Assembly: GCA_019426215.1 (NCBI GenBank)
Contig: CM033391.1
Location: 11,644,708 to 11,708,707 of the forward strand
Origin: Buddleja alternifolia
Lineage: Eukaryota > Streptophyta > Magnoliopsida > Lamiales > Scrophulariaceae
Direction of reading: 5' to 3'
DNA length: 64,000 bases
The position numbers and the translations under genes were made by a program. Below are positions 33,657 through 44,305 of the stretch, piece after piece. The notes under the pieces were generated by a model. That model did not search any database. It was not told the origin of the DNA and saw only the letters and a program-made list of their open reading frames with translations. Position 1 is the stretch's first letter. Every line of letters starts with the position of its first letter.

Positions 33657-35393
33657 TGACACGCTAAAAGCTAACGTGCTATAATAGCAAGTGCACTAGA
33701 CGTGTGTAGTAATAAGTGGACAAAAAGTCCGGGTTGTCGAACCACAAGGACTTGAATTCTAGTTCATGATTTTTGATAAAAGATAAGACAATTAAAGTAA
33801 AGTGCAAGAAAAAGATTAAACAAACGAAGAACCAAAGAGAAACGTACTATAGATTTAATCTCACGTATGATACAATGACTAAGGCACATGCTACAACCGA
33901 ATCTACTCGTCAATATATATGAGCTACTCTTCGAATTATTAGACTCCTATTGCTTTGGTGGAAACTCCTAAATTAACTATTACCCGATGTCTCGGCACAT
34001 AATAATCCTATGATTAATTGACGGTTCTCTAAATATGTCTATCCGAGAATCTAATCAAAAATCACGCATTAACGTTCTAGAGCTTCCCCGAACGAATCCG
34101 GCTAACAACACCCGGGAATCTTTACCTATTTCTAGGGCAATCCCTCATTTGTTTCGGATGATGTGTTAATTTTCTTGCACCCTAATCTATTTTCTCTCGA
34201 ACAACTAGATTAGGCAAGATAGCAAGCATATGGTGATCAAACACATGATTGGAATAAAAGCATAGAATTAACACACAAAGCAATAGGAGAATTAATACAA
34301 AGAGCGACTTCACATATATTGATTCATAAATTTGGCCTTCACATGGCCTTAGTTCTACAATATTAGCCTCTCATCAAAGCCTTAAGAAAATCTAATACAA
34401 ACATATACATACTCATGGAAATAAACTTTTAAATGCAAATAATTAAAACTCCCTCAATTGATTGATGATGGATCTTTGCTCTTCAACTTCAATCCTTAAC
34501 TAATCTCTCTTTGTTCCCCTCCAAAAGTGATCAAGAATGGTGATGAATGATGATGAGTGAAAAGTGATGGCCAAAAATGCCTTTCTCTCTCCCCTCCTCC
34601 CAGATGTGTCGTCCATTGTGCTCAAAAATGCCTTAAGAAGACCACACAAATCAGCTCCTAGTGTGTGTCCCCCACTAGTGTGTCCTCCACTACTCTTAAA
34701 GTGAGTAGCATAAAATTCCCTAAAGTAGATCTATTAAGAAACATACTTATGACATCCCTCTCATACATGTGATGACCTCTTGGCTTTTAATGTTCCATTT
34801 CCCCATCAAATGATGATCTTTTGGCTGAAAAGAATCTCAATTCGGGTGTGGACACGCCTAGGCGTGGCATTACGGCGCTTGGGCGCGGGATTCAGAATGC
34901 TGAAATTAAATGCAATGTATCCTGCGCAGCAATCGTATTTCATTCATAACTTCCTCCACGAAACTCCGATTTGGATGATTCAAGTCCTCATTTGAAGCTA
35001 ACACATAGTTCTACAACATTGTAGAAGGGAACTTCATCCAATTCGGCCTCTAAACATACGGAAATAGCGCTCAAACGTGGAAAGTGGTGTAGATACGGCG
35101 CCCGGGCGTGGGCAAGATGGCGCCTAGGCGTGGTAAGCAGAGTGTTGACGTTATTTCCATCTTGTCCGGCACCTGGGCGTGGGTTTTTAGGCGCTTGAGC
35201 ATAGGGGTGCGTAGCAATTTGGCCTAAACTTGTTTTATACGTCATTTTTCATCCCGTTCTTTGATTGGATCCATTTAAGACCCGAAATCACTTAATGCAC
35301 GAATTAAACGCAAATGTGGCATGATTTAGTCAATAAATGAATCCATAGCATAAGTCCCATGGGCTTAAAAACACGTAAAAATGCCTCTTATCA
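33657..35393 (-). mobile_element. gypsy solo LTR (Tat/Athila-like), TSD CCCAT, inside copia RT
   Basis: 1737 bp flanked by CCCAT at 33652-33656 and 35394-35398. On the minus strand it starts TGATAAGAGGC and ends TTTTAGCGTGTCA, typical of Tat/Athila LTRs. It splits RT between LKKSLYG and LKQAPHQW. No internal sequence remains. A GGCGCCTAGGCGTGG-like word is repeated around 34855-34885 and 35097-35205. Confidence 0.9.
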
Positions 35394-38300
35394 CCCATAC
35401 AAGGATTTTTTCAATTTACACACTCTAGTATCTTCATTTGAAAAATAACCCTTAGGTAAAGACATGTAAACTTCCTCATTAAGTTCCCCATTCAAAAAAG
35501 CATTATTCACATCCAGATGAAAGATAGGCCAATCCTTAAGAACTGCCATAGCAATTAAAGAATGCATTGTAACCATTTTTACAACAGGTGAAAACGTTTC
35601 GAAATAATCAATACCCTACCTTTGGCTATATCCTTTGGCAACTAAACGAGCTTTAAACCTCTCGATTTGGCCATTGGAGTGATACTTAATTTTATACACC
35701 CATTTACATCCTATAGCTTTTCTACCTTTGGGAAGGTCAGTGAGAGTCCAAGTATTATTATTGTTTAGCGCAGTCATTTCAACATCCATGGCGTTCTGCC
35801 AACGTTTATCTTTTATAGCATCAAAAAAACAAGTAGGTTCCTTAATTTTATCAATATGTGAGACAAAACAGCGATGTTTAGGACCAATACCACTATAGCA
35901 CAAAGAGGCAGACAAAGGATAAAGACAAGCAGAATTAGGGTAAGAAACGTCATAATCTTGAAGATGAGATGGTAATTTAGTAACATGTGCAGATTTGCGT
36001 AAGGGAATATTTGACTCAGCTTCAACGCAACCTGGGTCAAATGAAGTGTCACAAGGGACATGAGAGGAACTTTCCTGATAGGTTAGAGGTGGTGTGACAA
36101 TAGGTATAGTCTCAGCTCTTGTGCCCATGTTATTTCCGATGTCATTTTCCATATTATTTGGAAATAACAAATCCATGGTTGGAGTATTAACACTTTCAGT
36201 ACTCGTGTGAGGTACACTCATAGTACGGACGTCGATACTATCCTTGGATACGGCATTATCCTCATCGACCAGACTACCTGGCATTGTAGAAGCATTCACA
36301 TCCACCATCCCATCAAGGAAATCATGCACTCCTATAGTAACAACATTATTAGTGTGAAAAGGAAAAATAGTTTCGTAAAACCGAACATCACGAGATATAA
36401 TGATATCATGGGTTTCGAAATCAAGCAATTTATATGCTTTTCGATTTTCAGAATAGCCCAACATAACACATTTGCGAGCTCTGGATTCAAATTTATCCTT
36501 GTTATTAAAGATAGAAGCACAGCATAAACACCCAAAAGCACGCAAAATATCAAACTGAGGTGCAAACCTAAAGAGGACTTCAAAGGGGCTCTTACCATGA
36601 AAGACCGATGTAGGTGTACGATTTATAAGAAACACGGCAGTTAAAACACATTCAGACCAGTACTCTATAGGACAAGTACTCTGAAACATTAGAGAACGTG
36701 CAACATTTAATAAGTGACGGTGTTTCCGCTCTACTATCCCGTTTTGTTGAGGGGTGTCAACACAGGAAAACTGTTGTTTAAGACCCAAATTTTGAAAAAA
36801 CTGTCGATGGTCATGATTGATAAATTCGGTACCATTATCAGAACGAACAGTTTTAACATTTTTGGAGAATTGATTTTTTATCATAGAGAAAAAAGTTTTT
36901 AAAACAGGAACAGTATCAGATTTATACACAAGTAAGTAAACCCACGTGGCTCGTGAGAAATCATCAACAATGGTTAAAAAATATTTAAAACCATCATGAC
37001 TATCAACCTTATAAGGACCCCATAAGTCAAGATGAATAAGTTCGAAAGGTAATGTGGTTTTATGGTTACTTAACGGAAAGGGCTCTCTAGTCTGTTTAGC
37101 CTTGTGACAAATATCACATGGTTGTGTTTCAATAGAACAGTGAATATTTAAGGTGGGTTTAAGAACTTTCAAAACAACATCAGATGGGTGTCCCAAACGT
37201 TTATGCCAGAGAACACCCGAGCAAGCAAATGTATCAATAGTATTAGCAAAGAGATGGGGAGGACCTGTATGCCGATGGAAGAAGTATAGCCCTCCATCTT
37301 GCTTACCAGTCCCCAAAAGTTTTCCACTCTGAAGGTCCTGAATAACAAAAACATCTTTAGAGAATTTAACACTGCAAGAGTTATCTTGAGTTAGTTTTGA
37401 GACTGACATTAGATTATAACAAAAAGCAGGACAAACAAGGACATTAAAAAGAACAATGTTAGGAAGTAATGCAAGTTTTCCAATGTGAGTAACTTTAGCA
37501 CGATTTCCATTTGGAAGATTTATCAAAATATTTTGTTGTTCCACACATGTAACATCAGTTAAATATTGGATGGAGGAGACCATATGGTCTGTAGCCCCAG
37601 AATCAACGATCCAACCATTTGGAATTTGACAGACAGGAGAGGAGTTGGATGATATACCTGCCATACTGGCTTTGTTACCACCTGACTCCTTTTGTATACT
37701 CAAGAGTTTCAAAATCTGATTATGTTGCTCGTGGGTAAAACCGACATTTGAGGAATCAGTCTGGAGAGAATCACAGTCTTCAGAGACAGCAACATTTGAT
37801 TTTTTGTTAAATTTTTTGTTCTGTCCAGGTTTCCTTTTTTCTTTGTAATTTTCTAGAAAACCAATAAGGCGGTAGCACCGCTCAATCGTGTGACCGGTGA
37901 TGCCACAATTTTCACAAACAGGTCTAGTGGAAACTTTGTTATTTGATTTGTCAGAAAATTGACTAGAGAACGCAGAAGCATGCTTGATAGTGCTCGTGTG
38001 AGATATAGATCAATGAGATTCTTCTTGAGAAATAATATTGAAGGAACTCATCACATCAGGTAAAGGTACACGAAGCATAATGTTACTTCTAACAGCAAAA
38101 TATTTTTCGTTTAAACCCATAAGAAACTGCATTAATTTGAGGTTTTGTTCATGTTTCTGAGAATGGGTAGAGGCATCACAAGTACATGGAGGACAAGCAA
38201 TTAGAGCAGAATACTCATCCCACAACATGCTTAATTTAGAAAAATACACAGAAACAGGATCAGAACCTTGACGAAGTTGAGAAATTTCTTGATGAATAGA

Positions 38301-38696
38301 AAAAAATTTAGATCCATCAACTTTATTATAAGTGGAATTTAGTCGAGACCATACATCAGAGGCTTTACTTGCAAATACCAAACCAGAATAAATATCTTTA
38401 CTTACAGAATTAAGAATCCAAGAGAGAACAACAGCATTGCACCTGTCCCACTGATTTTTCATGATCGGGTCAGTGGGATAAGGCATAGAGTTCAACACAA
38501 ATCCCAATTTATTTTTACCCATTAATGCAATTGACATAGCACGACTCCAAATAGCATAGTTATCACAACCAGTAAGCACATAAGGGATAATATTCATGCT
38601 AGTTGAATCAGAAGCATGTAAATGTAAGGGGTTACTAGCATCTAGATTAGAGACAACAGTAACAGCGGTGACATCCTTATTTGTATTGTCAGCCAT
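35391..38696 (-). pseudogene. Ale-like copia Gag-Pol: Gag, protease, integrase, first part of RT
   Basis: One frame runs from ATG at 38696. Gag (residues 1-228) ends at a TGA (38010-38012). The frame continues with a zinc knuckle CENCGITGHTIERC (about 37890-37930), protease WIVDSGATDHM (about 37610), the integrase zinc finger HKRLGHPSD and CDICHKAKQ, the core with LDLWGP, VRSDNGTEF and GIVERKHRHL, then RT from WTLTDLPKG to KARLVAKGYSQ. A TAG at 35616-35618 is the second stop. RT resumes with [13 protein letters not shown] and reaches LKKSLYG at the insertion. All pieces share the same frame, so there are no indels. Confidence 0.94.
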
Positions 38697-38904
38697 TTAG
38701 TTTATGTAGGAGACAAACACAGATTTACAACAGAAAAAAAAAAGCACAGAATGAGTCGATAACACAGATCGACTCCCAACACGAAGAGATTAAGCCAATT
38801 TACCACTGTATTTTTGTTATAAAAAAATACAGAAAAAACTATCAAGAGATGAAGCGGAAGCGGTATGTAATAGATCGGATTCGCTTCACACACAAGTGAA
38901 CCGA

Positions 38905-39100
38905 GCAGCGAAGTGAACAGTAACACCGTAAACAGTGAACAGCAACACAGTGAAAAGTGAACCGTAGGCGAATGACCAGTATACGCGTGAATGAACAGTA
39001 CCCCCGTGAGTGAACAATACACGCGTGAGTGAACAGTACGCGCACACGCGTGAGTGAACAGTACGCGCACACGCGTGAGTGAACAGTACAACGTGAACAG
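38905..39100. repeat. TGAACAGTA short-repeat array
   Basis: About nine spaced copies of GTGAACAGTA or close variants, several with CGCGCACACGCGTGAG spacers of a 23-base period at 39022-39090. Confidence 0.85.
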
Positions 39101-39142
39101 TCGCGGCGGAAAACAACCTGAACCGGTGAAAATAAAAAACAG

Positions 39143-39246
39143 ATCCGGCGGAAAAAACGTCTCTCCCGAGGTAGATCCGACGATTGACGACCGAATCCGG
39201 CGGAAAAAACGTCTCTCCCGAGGTAGATCCGACGATTGACGACCGA
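39143..39246. repeat. perfect 52-bp tandem duplication
   Basis: Two identical 52-base units starting ATCCGGCGGAAAAAACGT at 39143 and 39195. A third, diverged start follows at 39247. Confidence 0.92.
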
Positions 39247-39548
39247 ATCCGGCGAAAAAACGAACAGATACGGCGTGAATCGAGCAGACCCGACGAAAAG
39301 AATGTCTCTCCCGAGAGAATCCGGCCGTGAGATGAGCGAATCCGGCGAAAAAGAGAAGAAGAAACACAGAGCTGGCTGAAGGCGAAATGAGAGAGAACAG
39401 ATGCAACCCGTAGCAGATCCGGCGGAAATGGTGTACTTGAGTATAAGAAATTATGAATCAGTGATAAGGAAAATATAAAAAAAAATCCAGCGAAAGCCTG
39501 TGAAAGAACACCAGAATCGATCAAAGGATGAAAAAATCTCAAGATTCA

Positions 39549-39562
39549 GGCTCTTGATACCA
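39549..39562 (-). other. tRNA primer binding site
   Basis: Minus-strand TGGTATCAAGAGCC directly follows the 5' LTR, close to the initiator-Met tRNA complement TGGTATCAGAGC. Confidence 0.85.
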
Positions 39563-39815
39563 TGTTAAAAGTACAAAGAATGAGGATGTTTATGCTAAAA
39601 TACAAAGAATAAGAATGTTGGAATATATTGCAAGAGAATATATGTCTACTACATTTGTTGTATCTGAATGATACATATATATACACTAATACACAACTGA
39701 CATAAAAAACCCTAGTCTAATAATTACATAATAGTCCCTAGGTTATTGGCCCATTGTAAAATGGGCTGGACTGGACTTGAAGCTTGTAGGCTCAATATCT
39801 TGTTGGGCTTCAACA
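39563..39815 (-). repeat. 5' LTR of Ale-like copia
   Basis: 253 bp, six mismatches to the 3' LTR. Confidence 0.95.
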
Positions 39816-39820
39816 GCCCA

Positions 39821-39895
39821 TCTTTAGAAGGGGAATATTGTTATGCCAATTTTGGAGTTAATTCTTTATTCAAAAAGGAATAATCTTGATACCCA
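39821..39895 (+). repeat. polypurine tract and truncated 3' LTR of chromovirus
   Basis: AGAAGGGGAATAT (39826-39838) then TGTTATGCCAATTTTGGAG to GATACCCA. The LTR is only 57 bp; the middle seen at 30571-30895 is missing, perhaps through recombination at CAATTCT-like repeats. Confidence 0.55.
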
Positions 39896-40539
39896 TTATG
39901 CCATTCTCTATTTTTTCATCTTTATTCTTTTAATGAGTTTTATATTAATTATATTAACTGTCTATTTAACAGTTTTTTTCACGTTAAGAGATTTTCTTTT
40001 CTCCTATAAAATTGTTTGTGTTTTATTTTTATTTTTAAATTATCAAGAAAATAGTGATTTGATTTTGTCTAATGAATCATAAATTATTTCATCTGACAAT
40101 CAATATGATTTTCCTGATGAGTTTAAGTTTTAGTCTTTATTTCAATTTTTTCCTATTGTGTGAGTATTACATTGTTTAGTTTTTCTATTAATTAGATTAG
40201 ATATCTTTTCCCAAAAAGTGTTCTCTATTCATCTTTCTTTAACAACAATATACGATGAATTTTGTTATTCTATTCTTGAGTGCAATTTTTTTTAATTTTT
40301 TTTATTATCAAATTTTCTCTTATATTGTATTTTACTAACTCCAGCTTTCTTTCATCTTATTTTTTGGAATTGCACAAGTATCTGTCTATGAAGTCTATCA
40401 GATAATTTCTTATTTAATTATTATTTTTAGCATTTTATTGTCTTTAGTTATTGTATTCTAATTTCCCGTACCATACATGTAGTATGTGGCTTCGAACATA
40501 TGTGCTTCTTTTGAATTTTGTAAAAGTTATCGGTACTAA
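39896..40539. other. unassigned T-rich spacer
   Basis: Very T-rich with no family motif. Short ORFs are hydrophobic because of the base composition. Confidence 0.4.
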
Positions 40540-41765
40540 TAATAAGTATTTATTCATGTAACAATCTCGTCTAATTATAATATTTTTGTTTGATATTTAA
40601 TGATAAATGCCCATCTAAACTCTTGATTTTATCTTGTAGAATGTTTGGAGCTATCATTGAGAAAAGACATTGAATTGGACGAGACTGAGAGTTCCCAAAA
40701 CAAAATCACGAAGTTAGAGAACAACCGAAGAGCTGGCACGAGTTGCGAGCATGAATCGAGTCGCGAGACCGTGGTGTATCTCGCACCCCAACAAGGCTTT
40801 TTGCTCGCTGGGGCTCGAAATTTCCTGAAGTTACTAGTTTCCTCGGGATGGAGTTTGGTTTCTTGAGGTTGGGGCCTGGACCAGGGACTAGTACTGTATA
40901 CCTTGTTTACACATTTTAGGTTAACTTTTGTTCAGCCTATTTACACACTGTTGGAGATTTTCATCCTTTGGGAAATATTCTTTCATTGAAGATGTGTATT
41001 AGAGATTAAATTTCTCGTCCGGGAAATTGTAATTCAACATTATCATCTTGATTTATGAGATTATTGTTCTTAATCATATTTCTATTTGAGTATTTGATTT
41101 TCTTGATTACATGCTTAATGTTTAATGAAATTTTTGACCGGGTTGTAAAACTAGATCATTTATTTCTTCGACACATTGCTTACTAAGGTTAAATTATTAT
41201 CAATTAGGACCTTAGTGGCAACTAGGGATTAATATTGATGATTGTTTGATATTAGGTCCTTAAGGAAAATCAAAGTCATTAGGTTTAATTCATGCTAGGT
41301 AGATTAACTGTTGATGCAAACTCTTTTCTAGTACTTAATACTTCTACTTGAATCAATTGAAAGTTTAGTCTCTAGATGCATTTTAGGAATTAGGATTTAT
41401 TGATTGGCTATCCGTTGGTAATCACACATAAGGAAAGAGCAAGAGGCTCACATGCTACCATTGGGTCTCATAGTTGGCTACTCAATTAGAGATAATCGTG
41501 TTCATCAATGATCAAATCGAGAAGATGATGAGAATTACAATTGACCGGGTTTCTCTCTTATCATTTATCTCTCTCACTTAGTTGTTTTTCCCATTTTCAT
41601 TTGCATTTATTTATAGTATTATAGCAACCAAATCCCTCTTTCTCACAAGTCGTTAACATTGACAATTGATCTACACTCCTTTGAGTTCGACCTTTGCTTA
41701 TCACTATCACTAGTAGGTATCAAGGTAATATAAATAAAAATTTTGGTGTGCTACGGCACGCATCA
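40540..41765 (+). repeat. 5' LTR of Athila-like element
   Basis: 1226 bp, starting TAATAAGT (decayed TGATAAGT) and ending CACGCATCA. It has one copy of the 'GCCCCAACAAGGCTTTTTGC' unit. Confidence 0.85.
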
Positions 41766-41770
41766 AATTT

Positions 41771-41788
41771 TGGCGTCGTTGTCAGAGA
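41771..41788 (+). other. primer binding site, Asp-tRNA type
   Basis: TGGCGTCGTTGTCAGAGA, a decayed match to TGGCGCCGTTGCCGGGGA used by Athila/Tat elements. Confidence 0.75.
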
Positions 41789-41863
41789 GTGTTTTGATTA
41801 GTTTAATTGTTTGATTGCTTGTACTTTTATTTTATTTTATGTTTTTTTTTGTATTTTCTGTTT

Positions 41864-42690
41864 ATGTCACAATCCTCTCACAATTTACTGTTTGATCTAG
41901 AAATTAAGAGGTCATTTCATAGGTTACAAAGGGAAGCACCTCAAGCTTCAACTTCCGGGATCAACATTTCTATTGAATTACCATCTTATTTCCATCTGTC
42001 CAACTCCGACGAAGAATGTATAGCAAACAATCAAAACAACCACACTCTTAAGGAGTTGGCAGCACCAAGTCTTAATTATCAACCTATATGCATAGACTAT
42101 CCCGCTCTTGATGTTGCTTTTGAACTAAAATCCTGTTTAATTCATCTCCTATCCACTTTTCATGGTTTCACAGGTAATTATCCTCACAAACATCTCAAGG
42201 AGTTCTATATGATATGTTCTAGCATGAAGCCCGCTGGGATATCCGAGGAGCAAATCAAGTTAAGAGCATTCCCCTTTTTCTTTAGTGGATACGACTATGG
42301 ATTGACTGTATTACTTACCATCCAGACCCATCAATACATGGAACGACATTAAGAGGATTTTCTTAGAGAAATATTTCTCGGCCACTAAAGTCACCAATAG
42401 TCGGAAGGAGAAATGTGGCATCTGACAAATATCCGAGAAAATTCTCTTTAAGTATTGGGAGCGGTTCAAGAGGTTATGTGCTAGTTTTCCTCATCATCAA
42501 AATAGTGAGGAACGCTTATCCAATACTTCTATGAAGATTTTTTTCCCACCGAGAGCATGATGATAGATGCTGCAAGTGGAGGGGCCTTAGTCGACAAAAC
42601 TCCTGAGGCTGTTCACATCTTGATTGCAAACAAGGTGGCAAACTCTCAACAATTTATCTTTTCACATAGAACTGAACCAAGTAAGCTTCA
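41864..42690 (+). pseudogene. Athila-type gag remnant
   Basis: Start at the ATG giving MSQSSHNL (41864). Conserved blocks are 'LKELAAPSLNYQPICIDYP', FELKSCLIHLLSTFHGF, 'HKHLKEFYMICSSMKPAG' and KLRAFPFFF. The frame ends at 42350; further Gag blocks (LIQYFYEDFFPTE, then MIDAASGGALVDKTPEA) appear in shifted frames to about 42690. The usual zinc knuckle is not evident. Confidence 0.85.
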
Positions 42691-44035
42691 ATTGAGTTAC
42701 AAATTTCTGTATTGACTTCACTTGTTCGTCAATTAACCGTTGATATGGTGCAATGTGTGAAAGTATGTGGATTTCTACTAATGTAAATTATTCTATCGAG
42801 ATGTGTCTCGCTCTTCAAGAATAGGCAAATGGCTTGAAGATTATCAGGACCACCGCAATACAAGTATGATCATATTCAAATTCTTATAATTCGGGACGGA
42901 GGAACCACCTGAACTTTAGCTATAAAAATTCAAATAGCCCCAACAATCATCACGAGAATTCTCAAAGGTACGATCATCCAACCACCATCTTTCCTACCTA
43001 AACCACATGATCCTTCTCCTAGTTCAAGCTCAAACTCAAATTTGTCCCTAGAGATATTGTAAAGGCTCTTGCTCAAGACCAAATTCAAACAAAAGTAAGC
43101 TTAAAAAATCTAGATTCACAAGTCAATTAGCCACTTCCATGAATAGGATTGAGGCTCAAAGGTCAGGAAAATTGACATCTCAAACTATCAACCCACGAAA
43201 AATATTGGTGTCATGGTCTTGAGAAGTGGGGAAGAACTGGAGGCACCACATAAGACACATTTACTTGAGAAATATGAAGAAGAGAACAAGAAAAGTAACC
43301 TCAAATCAACTCGACCATCCACTTCATGACCAGGGTTAAACTTAAATCCTCGTAATTCTCCTTATATTACTAGACCTTCTTTCCCTAGTAGGTTTGCACA
43401 ATCGAAGAAGGAAGAAAAGAAGAATGAGATGTTGGACATTTTTTGAAAAAGTAGAGGTGAATATATCTCTCATTGATTCAATTAGGCAAGTATCCGACAT
43501 GCCAAAATTCTCAAGGAACTATGCACTCAAAAGAGAAAGTTGAGGGATAATGAGTGTGTAAGTATGGGTGAGAATCCGCCGTGATCCAACAAATGTTACC
43601 TCCAAAGTGTGAAGACCTTTGTATTTTCACGATGCCATGTATAATTGGTAAGAAAACGTTTGATTATGCCATGCTAGACTTGGGTGCTCTAATAATCTCA
43701 TGCCATTATCAATTTATATATCTTTGAATTTGGGTCATTTGAAGCAAACATGGGTAACTATTCGATTAGCCGATCGTATATGAATACCCTGATGGCGTAC
43801 TTCAGGATATCTAGGTACAGGTGAACAATCTAGTTTTTCTAGCACATTTCTATGTTTTACACATAAAAGATGATCGTACCATAAATTCCACCCCCATTTT
43901 TTTAGGACGCCCTTTCCTCGTGACGGCTCAAACAATTGCAAATGTCCATGAAGGTACACTTTCCATGGAATTTAATGGTGATATTGTCAAATTCAATATA
44001 CTTGACTCAATGAGGTGTCTTTTAGATGTGAAATT
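42691..44035 (+). pseudogene. Athila-type Gag C-terminal linker and aspartic protease remnant
   Basis: A linker with an MNRIEAQRSGKLTSQ block (about 43140) precedes the protease. The latter shows AMLDLG in the active-site region (about 43670-43690), then LMPLSIYISLNLG, TWVTIRLADR, 'NLVFLAHFYVLHIKDDR', and FLGRPFLVTAQT ending FNGDIVKFNI. Several stops and frame changes precede it; the last part (43821-44035) is open. RT should follow but does not. Confidence 0.85.
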
Positions 44036-44046
44036 TATTTTCTTTA

Positions 44047-44296
44047 GAGAAAATTACATGTACACCCTCTCATTTTAAAGCAAAAACCCTCGACATTTTT
44101 GAAACTACATAAAGTCCCCAGCATGTTTAGATATTCTAACAATTACACTCCTTTTTTATTTAAAAATTCTTACAATTTCACCCCCTATAAACCTTATAAA
44201 TAGACCCCTTGAGGGAGTCTTGTTGTAATTTACCAAAAGTCAAGGGGAGTTTTAGTAGTTAACACTAAAGTGAGGGGGTGTGCATGTAATTCACCC
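44047..44296. mobile_element. 250-bp foldback Mutator-type MITE (family shared with 55478-55732)
   Basis: The ends, GAGAAAATTACATGTACACC and (reversed) GGGTGAATTACATGCACACC, are inverted. 9-bp flanks TTTTCTTTA (44038-44046) and TATTCTTTA (44297-44305) match 8 of 9. It lies at the end of the Athila protease. Confidence 0.88.
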
Positions 44297-44305
44297 TATT
44301 CTTTA

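Larger units (their letters stand above)
38697..39548 (-). other. long leader of Ale-like copia with tandem repeats
   Basis: About 850 bases between primer site and Gag ATG. It holds two tandem arrays (listed separately). The ORFs on this strand are repeat-derived Phe/Arg/Ser-rich strings and I do not treat them as genes. Confidence 0.6.
32287..39815 (-). mobile_element. Ale/Retrofit-like Ty1/copia element, TSD GCCCA
   Basis: 7529 bp including an inserted solo LTR (33657-35393). LTRs are 253 bp each (32287-32539 and 39563-39815) and differ at 6 sites. GCCCA flanks it at 32282-32286 and 39816-39820. On the minus strand the order is 5' LTR, tRNA-iMet-type primer site, long leader, Gag, protease, integrase, RT, RNase H, polypurine tract, 3' LTR. 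Short LTRs and the RE1-like RT/RNase H suggest the Ale lineage. Two nonsense codons and the solo LTR inactivate it. Confidence 0.95.
30561..39895 (+). mobile_element. Ty3/gypsy chromovirus remnant hosting nested insertions
   Basis: In order: an LTR (30561 to about 30948), a short leader, a gag start, a large internal deletion, a chromodomain, a polypurine tract and a truncated 3' LTR (39839-39895). An hAT-like MITE (31121-31803) and a copia element (32287-39815) are inserted. Lesions and the missing protease, RT and integrase show old decay. Outer flanks do not form a clear TSD. Confidence 0.7.

Noticed and set aside
38702..39542. Minus-strand ORFs of about 220-235 codons in the copia leader as genes
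   Set aside because: They run through tandem repeats and code for low-complexity Phe/Ser/Arg/Cys strings in overlapping frames; no domain seen.
39843..40082. Membrane protein ORF
   Set aside because: Hydrophobicity comes from T-rich composition; it starts inside a truncated LTR and has no support.
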